NCBI GenBank assembly: GCA_009602735.1
Contig: WELA01003891.1
Coordinates: 384,119-448,118 of the forward strand
DNA length: 64,000 nucleotides
Source of the DNA: Mesotaenium endlicherianum
Taxonomy: Eukaryota > Streptophyta > Zygnematophyceae > Zygnematales > Mesotaeniaceae
Direction: 5' to 3'
The position numbers were made by a program, and so were the translations under genes. The notes below the pieces were generated by a model, which saw only the letters and a list, made by a program, of their open reading frames with translations, did no database searches and was not told where the DNA came from. Position 1 is the stretch's first letter. Each line of letters begins with the position of its first letter. Of the stretch, positions 56,294 to 64,000 are shown one piece after another.

Positions 56294-59200
56294 ATGTCTG
56301 GGGAAACTGATCGAAATATAGGGCTAGGCTCCGCCGGTGAAGATGACGACTTACCGACCATACCTCTAAATGATGAAGATGGACAAGGCAATGAAGTGGA
56401 AAGAATCGATAAGTTTGCTCGCAGCGAGGTCTTCGTTCAGAGGTACTGCCGTCGGCGGGATTCTGTAGCATCCAAACATAATGCAGGACCTTTTGGTTGA
56501 GGTTCTGCTTATATTAAGATGGCGGGTGGCTTAATGATTCTTTTTTTTCGCTCGTTGCAATTACAAGATTTTTGACCAAATTTTTAAGACTGTGTTCAGG
56601 AGTCCTCAGTTAGACATGGAAGTTAAGCTATTCTTGCAGGAATGTTGATGTTGGTATAAGTGCATACTTTCTTGGCCAAATCCCAAGGAAGGTGGTTTCA
56701 GCGACCCCTTACTGGTTTTGTGGTGGTCTGCAGACTCTACCACGTCTGTTACATGGCAGAAGCTGCACAGAGAGCGGGCTATGAGGGCTCTGCAGGCGTC
56801 TTTGTGCCTCTTTGCCGGGAGCTGTCTGTAGACAAGGAACCTGAAATACGGCAAGCATTAGCAGAGCAACTGCCTCAGCTTGCAAGAGTGTTCTCCATGG
56901 TAAGAAGCACGAGGAAGTTTGAGGTCACTTCCTCACCTCAAAACACCATGGCACAAAACGCTAATGGAGCACCTCCCTGCAATCTCGGTTTTTGAGTCCT
57001 CGACTGCTTGCTGTATTAAAGCCAACTAGAGAACTGTCTTAAGGATTGCAGGTGTTTCCTTTTGTCGTGTGCAAGCAGTGTCACTTTGTGGAAATATGGC
57101 ATGATTGGACCAACTACGTCAGCACGCATGCAATGTACAATCCTACACCCGTTTCAGGATGCTTTCCTACATGCACTTCCTTTGGAATGTTTGTCTAAGC
57201 CGCTGCCATTTGTGACGAGGATGACGATGGCCTTGCATGCACAACGTGACACAGTTTGACTTATTGCTATGCCTTTGTCTTGAGGACTGGTGCTCGAAGC
57301 GTGCTTGCCGACTGTAAGAAACTGTTCGTGCCTCAGCAGCCAACATCATTCTGACGTCGGGTGTGTAGGTGCAGGGTCGTGAGCTATCTGTTGAAGGGCA
57401 AGCCAACCTTTGCAGGCTCTCTCGAGCAATGCAGGCCTTCTCACTCCTTGGGGTAGAAGCAGCTGGATTCGTGTACATCACTCACTAAATAGTCACTCTC
57501 ACGTAATGACGTGGGCGCAGGAGGGCTCGGACGAGGCTATGCACGACATCACTGTCCTCTTAGAGACGGCCAACACCCTGCTGACAGATGGCTGCGAGGA
57601 GGTATGGAGGCCCATGGAGCTCTTGTACCTGAACGTACATGCACCGAGACGGCCTTTTGGAAGCTTCCTGCCGGATGTGGTTGTGAAGAGCTGCATCATA
57701 ACGCGGAAATCGACCTCGACCTGACACGTGGTGATCACCCGCATGCTTGAGGGCCTGCTGGTGGTGGCTGCGTGTCATGCAGGAGGGGGCCCAGTTGACT
57801 AGCTAATCCCCCATCGAGCGTGGCCTTTCATCTGAGCACACGCTGAAGCATTGCCGGGGGCTGAGTGCAGAGTGGTGGTCGACTGCTGTGCATTCGCCAC
57901 ATGAAGTCGTCGCCTCTCATTTCCCCTCCCGGGGCTTGACTGGGAGCACCGTGAAGAGGCATACGTGTGGGTTTGGGGACCCGGTATCAACGTGTGCGAG
58001 AGGGGGGGGCGGGGGGGGCGTGCGTGCAGGTGCAACTGGCGGCAGAGCAGGCCTTCTCTGAGATGGCCCACGTGGCGGGGGACAAGATGGAGGACAACTT
58101 TCTCAAGATTGTCCTCAACCTCGCCGCCAGCAGGGAGGAGGGACAGCGAGTATGTGCGGCCAATGTAAGGCTGCAGGCATTGGCTGGCTTTGGAACTGTC
58201 GAATGTACAGTTACTTGGGGGAGGCCAGGGCAGGGGTAGGGTTGGGATGAGGTTGGGGTTCGGGGGGTTGGGTGGGCTCAAGAAACAAGGGGTTGGATGG
58301 GCTTGACAGACGAAGGGGGGGGGAATGGCGTGGGGCGGGGCAGGACGGGGCAGGGTGGGGCGGTTGGGAAGTGAAGGAGGATGTAGCAGACCTTACTGAT
58401 GCAGGGGAGAGACGGCAGCTGTCTTGTTGACCTCTGGCACCGCATCCTATGCTGGCTCAAGAGACATGAGGGTCAGAGTGGAAGTGATACGAATAGCCTG
58501 TTTGGAAGCGTTTGACCTAGATCTGAAAAGCTGACGCGTGTTTGAAGCGCCTCCAGCTTCTGACAGGCTTCGCGGAAGGCCTGCGCGTGCGTCCGTTTGA
58601 GGAGAGGGTGGTCCCGGCCATGGTGGGCCTCGCGTCCGACTCTGAGTTCAGAGTGAGAAAGGTGCTCTACCTTCTTCCTTCCGTCAACCTTCCCTTCCCT
58701 TTCTCGGCCTCCACCAGGCAGCAAATCTTGGCATCGAGCCTTTGATCTCTGCTTTCCACTCTCCGGCACGTTCAAGAGTGACAGGCGGTTGCCGCTGGGA
58801 CACAGCATGGCGTGCCTGCTGGGCTTAGCTCCCTGCACATGTCAGCGCGTTCGGGTCATGTGGTGTCAACGGCTGTTTCTGAGCCAGCCTCGGCCTTGCA
58901 GCTTTGGAGCAGCCCCTGCTGCCGCGGCCCACCTTTTAGGGTTAGGATTAATGCAAGCTGGCAGGCAGACGACTGGCTTCTCACGCCTTTTATCTCACAT
59001 TCTTGAGGCCAGAAAGTTTCCTATTCGGCAAATAGTTTAGCAGGGGCAACCGGGGGGGGTGGGCCGACAGAAGACTAGCTCCTCACGCCTCTTGTTGTCC
59101 TACCTTCCTGGCCAGCAGAGTTTTTGATCTCACTGCCGTACCTTTATTGGCTCTGTGGGGAGAGAGGCGGCGGAGGAAGGCTCTCCCCAGGTGCTCCGGG

Positions 59201-59362
59201 GCTTCATTGCTTGGAGAGCTGGCTGGGAGGCTATTTCTTTATATGTGAATGCAAATTTGGTGCTTTTGGCTTGGGGCCAGGCGGTTGCGCTGGGCCTTCC
59301 TCGGTGTTGCAAAGCCCTGGCAGCGCAGGTCGGCCTGGTGGAGGCGTCACTGGTCAGCACTC

Positions 59363-59455
<93 letters not shown>

Positions 59456-62400
59456 NGTGCTGCCTCCCTCTACCTTGTGAATCAAAATAGTTGTGATATA
59501 TACTGTCGCTCAGCCTCTGGACCTGAAGTGCCAGGCAGAGTTCTAGGATTGACAGAAAAGCTTCTTGAGTAGACCTTGCTGCTGGCGGCTCAAACAGGGT
59601 GGTGGGTAGTGTGGTGGTGCACACGCAGGCGTGCGTGTGGGTCAGCCCTTAAGGCTTTTAGTTGTTGCCGTTTGCATGTGTAACCAGATAGTGTACTTGG
59701 TGCCAATGCTGCCTGAGATTTTACGTGGAGTATGTTCTTTCTAACCCAGGCAACAGTTGTTTCAAATCTCCTGAGCATATATGTGTGCGCGCGTGCATGC
59801 TTATCCCATGCTCTTTGCAAGCACACAAATGAACGTGCTTCCCTCCCCTCTGTGCACGTGCACGCTTTTTACTCGGCTGTGGCGTGCTGCAAGCTAATCA
59901 GGTATTTAGTCAATCCTTTTGGGGGTCTTGGGTGGCTGGAGAGGGGCGCGGGGTTTGGGGCGCGGACTGTGCATCACACAGTTGCCTGTGTACATAACTC
60001 TGGCGCAAGACACGGTGTGGGCGGTGCGCATGGCGTGCGCGGAGGGCATCGTGCGCATCGCCGAAGTCGTGAGCCCGCAGGCGCGCGCATCGCTCCTGGC
60101 CGCCACCATCGAGCAGCTCGCCCGCGACGTACCCCCCTCACTTTGCCCCTCGTGGCTTTGCCTCGCTTTCACTTGGCGTTGCCTCGCTTATTTTTCTTGT
60201 CCTCGGTGGCTTGCTGTCATATTCTGCCACCTGCCGTCACTCCCTTGTTCCTGCCATGGCCAGTGGCTCCGTGGTCGAGTTAGAGCAGCACCTGTGGAAT
60301 CTGTCTTCATGACGTGTAAATTTCATGCTGTAGCATCTGTCAAGGATCTCGCTGGTTCTTCTCGAAGGGACGTGGACCTTGCTTGGCATGACCAGCTGGC
60401 AGGCGCAGTTGTGTAAGACTTTCGGCAAAAAAAACATTATGCATAGAGAGATTGGTGAGTATCACGATGCGCTTGACCATATTGCTCTCTATCAGTTCGG
60501 GTGCCACTGCTCGCAGTCTTTGGCATCTTCTTGACGCCCGGAGAGAGCCTGCACGGACGGGTGTGACTGGCGTCTGGGGATTCCATTCCTGGTATAGGAC
60601 TGTTCTAGGACTGCATGCAGGGAGGAGGTGGCCGCTCAGGCCCATCCACTGACACCCGCTTTGTGCCTGGTGCAAATCGCGCATGGGCCGCTTGCATGCA
60701 TGCAGCCTTCCAACTGGGTGCGTGATAACGCCCTGCAAATGCTGGGCCCCTTTCTGTCAAAGCTCCACGGCACCGAAGAGGTGAAGAGAAACTCTCTCCC
60801 CCCCCCCCCGCGCGCGGGGCCCCCTTGTGCTTCCTTCTCCCTCTCTCTCTCTCTCACTCTCAATCCTTCCCGGTGGAGGATGCTCTGGTCCCCCCTCACC
60901 CGGAGCCCTGGGTTACCAAAGAGTGAGACCTCCTGCCCGTCGTCAGGAGCACCAGTGCATCTCGATTCTAGGGCCGGCAGCCAGCTCGCCCAGTTCTTAT
61001 TCTGGGCTCGAGTGAGTCCAGACCACGGGGAAGGGATGGGAAGGTGGGCGGGAAGGGGGAGGGGCAATCAAATCAGCTCTCAAGGACGAAGCACGTAAGC
61101 CACCCGTTTGAGCCCTTGGACCATCCGTCTGACTGACATAGGTTGCAGGTGCATGCATGCCGAGGTGGAGGTGCCGTTGGTACATGTCCCTGCTGCACCC
61201 TTTCTGCCTCTTTGTCACCCTTACCTATTCCTCCCCCTGCTCCTCCTCCTCCTCCACCTCCTTTTCCCGTCTGCTCTGAAGGGAGAGCAGGTGCTCCTAC
61301 TCGTGTCCCTGCAGCACCGCCTCTGCATCTTCTTCTGCCTCATGTCTTGCCTCCTCCTTTCCCCCCCCCTTCACCTCCTTGCTCCACCTCCTTCCCCAAC
61401 CTCCACCTCCTCCTGCTCCTGCTCCAGGGAGGAAGCACGTGCTCTCGGAATTTCAACCCTCGTTTGAGCTGTTGTGAAGGCCCTTCCCTAAATCATTCCC
61501 CCCCCTGCCCCTCTTCCACCCCCTCCCGCTGCTTCCGCCTTCCTGCCGTGCGTGCAGCTGTCGCAACGCCTGGTGGCGCTGTTCACCAGCATGGCGGAAC
61601 CGTTCCCTCACGACAACCGCCTCCGCCTCTACTGCGCCTTCAACTTTCCAGGTGCCCCTCTCTCTGGCCCTCAAGGTCGTCATTGTGCATGCTTGCGACA
61701 GCATACACTCAGTTGTGGAGGTCAGCACTGTACCTAGGGCAGGCCAGGGGCTTGCTCGTTGTGCGGAAAATTCAGAGTAACGATGTGGAGGTCCTCTCTC
61801 CCCCTCACCTACCCTCGCCCTTGCCCTGCCTCCCTCCAGTGTTCCAAATGGGAGATCAGGGAGAAGTCAATAACAAGCCCTTCTCATTCGTATGGGTGCA
61901 CATAGACAGGCTAGTTCAGGTGGCAAGGTTTTGGGGCGCGTCACGTGATTGGTGGTACACGCCATGTCCTACGGTCTTCACGTGTGTCAGACATACGTGC
62001 ACATGAGCGCGCTTGCTTGCTCATGGGCACGTGCATGTCTCACCCTCTCTCTCTCTCCCTGTTTGCTCTCCTTCTATGTCTCTCTGTGTGAGAATCTCTC
62101 TTTCTTCGTGTATGTGGGCATGTGTGTATGTGTGTGCGTGTGTGCGTGCGCGTGTGTGGTGCGGGTGGTGTTCTGACCTGTGAGACGCGGGGGCGTGTTG
62201 CAGCTGTGGTGCAGAGCCTGGGGCCCGAGAGGTGGCTGGAGCTGGAGGGCGCTTACAAGTCCCTTCTGAGCTCTGAGCAGGTGACTCCTGCAATGTGCCC
62301 CTCTCCCCCCCGCGCGCGCCTTGATTGCCATTGGTTGGAAGGGCTCCTTATGGTTCCGATGGTTAGGTACACTACAGGCCTGTGGTAGACTGGTTTGTCT

Positions 62401-64000
62401 CCTTATAAATGTTTTCTTTTGGGGAAGGGGAGCGCGTAGGTGAGACGGCGGCAGGTATATTCTATAGTGGTGCCTGGTCACTGTCTGTGTGCACGTACCG
62501 CCGGCATGTGTGTGCCAGTTCTGAAGTGCGATATACTTATTGTCATGTGGGTGGTTCACTCATTTATGTGTACCGTGCTGTCCCGTGCATGCAGAGCCAC
62601 AGGAAGGCTTGTCTCTGTGTATGCTCTTAGCTCTTATCTCCATTGCTCTTGGATATTCTCAAGTCTGTGTCTGTGTCTCCTCTACACACTAGCCGCCTCA
62701 CCCTGTCAGCTTTGTTGGTGACAGCAGCTGCGTGGAGATATTTCTTTGAGAGTGCCCTGCTCACGCAGCTCCCATGCACGTGGTCAGCTCGCTGGCAACC
62801 CTTGACGCCAGGTGGCATGCATGCATGCACGCTTGCTGAGAGCAGGCACCCGTGCGGAGGACCCTGGGCTACTCGCTGCACGAGCTGGCGCAGGTGCTGG
62901 GCAAGGACCTCACCAAGGCCTCCCTGCTGCCAGCCTTCAAGCACTTCATGACTGACATTGACGAGGTGAGGGACCCCCCCCCCCCCTCCCTTCTCTTGCA
63001 GCCCCTCCGCCTCTTGCATCCCCTGCCACTTTTGCAAACTATTATTCAATTTTCCTACTTTTCCAAGTGCATTGTAGTAGCAGAACCTTGGCAGGGTGAG
63101 GCCTGACCCCTCTCTTCCCGCCCCTGGCCCCCCCTGCCTCCCCTACCCTCCTCGCACACCGTCTAACGAAATCCCGCAAGACCTAGCAGCAGCACAGCCA
63201 GGCTGTGATTGCTCGGTGCACTGACTGACAAAGTGCTGCCTGCTGCGCGCGATGCTCCTGTTGAGCCGCTTCGTCGGGTCCACAGGTGAGGCTGGGAGTG
63301 GCGAAGCACTTTGTGCTGTTCCTGGCGACGCTGCCCAAGGAGTCACGACTGGAGTGCCTGCAGATGCTCTCTGTGGTCCTCTGGAACGGCAGGAGCCCCC
63401 TCCCGGGCAGGCCTCCCCCCGCCGCTAATGTAGCCGCCTCTGGAGCCCCTGGTGGCGGCGCGGTAGACAGCCCGCGACCAAAGCAGACGAGGCGGGAAGA
63501 GGGCGACACTTGCGGCAACGCACAGGTGTCAGAAGGCGAGCCCGCCATTGGGGGGGCACAGGCCCCAGGCGAGGCGACGGGAGAGCCGGAGGAGATTGGT
63601 GAGGATGAGGGGGAGCACGCGGAGGAGCGGCAGGGGGAGGGTGCAACGGGGAGGACGGAGGAGGAGGAGGTGGCCGACGGACGAGCGGAAGCACCAGCTG
63701 GCGGTGCCGGCGCCGAAGTTGAGGACCAGGGGCAGAGCAGTGATGTCAGGAGCGGGGGAGGCAGCAAGAGTGGGCCCGGCCATAAAGCCGGCTCTGCGGA
63801 CGACAGGAGGGCGGAGGAAGCAACAGGAGCGAGCTGCAGCGACGAGGAACCTCCACCCCCTGGCGAGCAGAATGTGCGGGGAGCGGATGTAGGCGTAGGA
63901 GCGGTGGGGCAAGAGCCAGGGACAGGGTCGGAGGCAGGGGCCGGGGCCAGGTCCGAGCCAGAGGCGGTGGAAGGTCAAGGGGCAGGGGGAGGGGGGATTG
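56294..64000 (+). CDS. PPP4R1: Protein phosphatase 4 regulatory subunit 1-like, HEAT repeats, partial
   Basis: PP4R1 is known as a HEAT-repeat scaffold that binds the PP4 catalytic subunit. Exons inferred: 56294-56442, 56734-56899, 57521-57601, 58030-58164, 58557-58661, 59281-59352, 59982-60128, 60706-60780, 61558-61651, 62204-62280, 62846-62965, 63286-64000 (open at the window end); phases agree. Family matches in order: ERIDKFARSEVF; EPEIRQALAEQLPQLA; EGQRVCAAN; DSEFRVRK; QDTVWAVRMACAEGIV; PSNWVRDNALQMLGPF; VVQSLGPERWLELEGAY; VRRTLGYSLHELAQVLGKDL; MTDIDE then VRLGVAKHFVLFL. The last exon, after LECLQMLSVVLWNGR, turns into an acidic Gly/Glu/Ala-rich stretch of about 190 residues with no stop. 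The second and third exons are the least certain, and one more exon may be missing between 56900 and 57520. Confidence 0.85.
59364..59456. other. Poly-C run ending in one N
   Basis: 92 C followed by a single N, 11 bases after the end of an exon. It is probably a sequencing or gap-filling artefact at a homopolymer; the true length is unknown. Confidence 0.9.
62115..62160 (+). repeat. GT-rich microsatellite
   Basis: An imperfect (TG)n with CG interruptions in an intron of the PPP4R1-like gene, just upstream of the exon at 62204. Confidence 0.85.

Noticed and set aside
59130-59624. Poly-Gly or poly-Pro proteins over the C homopolymer
   Set aside because: They exist only because a 92-base C run is open in every frame. 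The run ends in an N and is probably an assembly artefact.
61190-61440. Repeat-rich CT tract as a CRISPR-like or satellite array
   Set aside because: CTCCTCCTCC-type low complexity without regular repeat and spacer lengths, inside an intron.

Overview
The window looks like nuclear DNA of a streptophyte, most likely a charophyte-grade green alga or an early-diverging land plant with a repeat-rich genome. This is inference. The grounds are plant-type NOT2/VIP2 and importin-alpha proteins, multi-exon genes with GT/AG introns, and chromodomain Ty3/gypsy elements whose primer-binding sites resemble initiator-Met tRNA. The genus cannot be fixed from the sequence; a Chara-like alga would fit.

Positions 1-43560 are a deeply nested pile of decayed transposable elements. 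The outermost is a minus-strand gypsy element (here 'D', about 239-40018). It is split by three piggyBac-like elements at TTAA sites (1752-5490, 6547-9850, 11502-14841), by a solo LTR (5780-6511) and by a complete gypsy element 'C' (15525-38677). C carries element 'A' (17336-34027) between its gag and protease. A's 3' LTR is interrupted by a B-type element (B', 31178-33451), and B' appears to have received element 'B' (22457-31177). Target-site duplications (CCTCC/CCCCC for A in C, AATAG/AGTAG for C in D, TTAA for the piggyBacs) and restored reading alignment support this order. Element B is the best-preserved copy and doubles as an empty-site reference for D, which belongs to the same family. 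Flanking D are a fragment of another B-type integrase (1-228), the 3' end of a further B'-type element (40771-42003) and a deleted piggyBac copy (42008-43560).

The least ordinary content is a third open reading frame (ORF3) that the B/D and B'/E families carry between pol and the 3' LTR. It has a coiled-coil start, a conserved core rich in Trp and Tyr, an acidic stretch and a conserved C-terminal motif, and I recognise no relative. It is separated from pol by a conserved module that repeats the polypurine motif and an LTR-like TGTGACAG start.

Positions 44382-64000 are a gene-bearing, more GC-rich segment with three housekeeping genes. They are NOT2 of the CCR4-NOT complex (+, ten exons seen, with a 264-base N gap), importin alpha (-, ten exons, complete, 533 codons) convergent with it, and a PP4 regulatory subunit 1 (PPP4R1)-like HEAT-repeat gene (+, twelve exons, running off the window end) divergent from importin alpha. 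The exon sums of NOT2 and importin alpha both keep frame. No tRNA, rRNA or CRISPR feature was seen.
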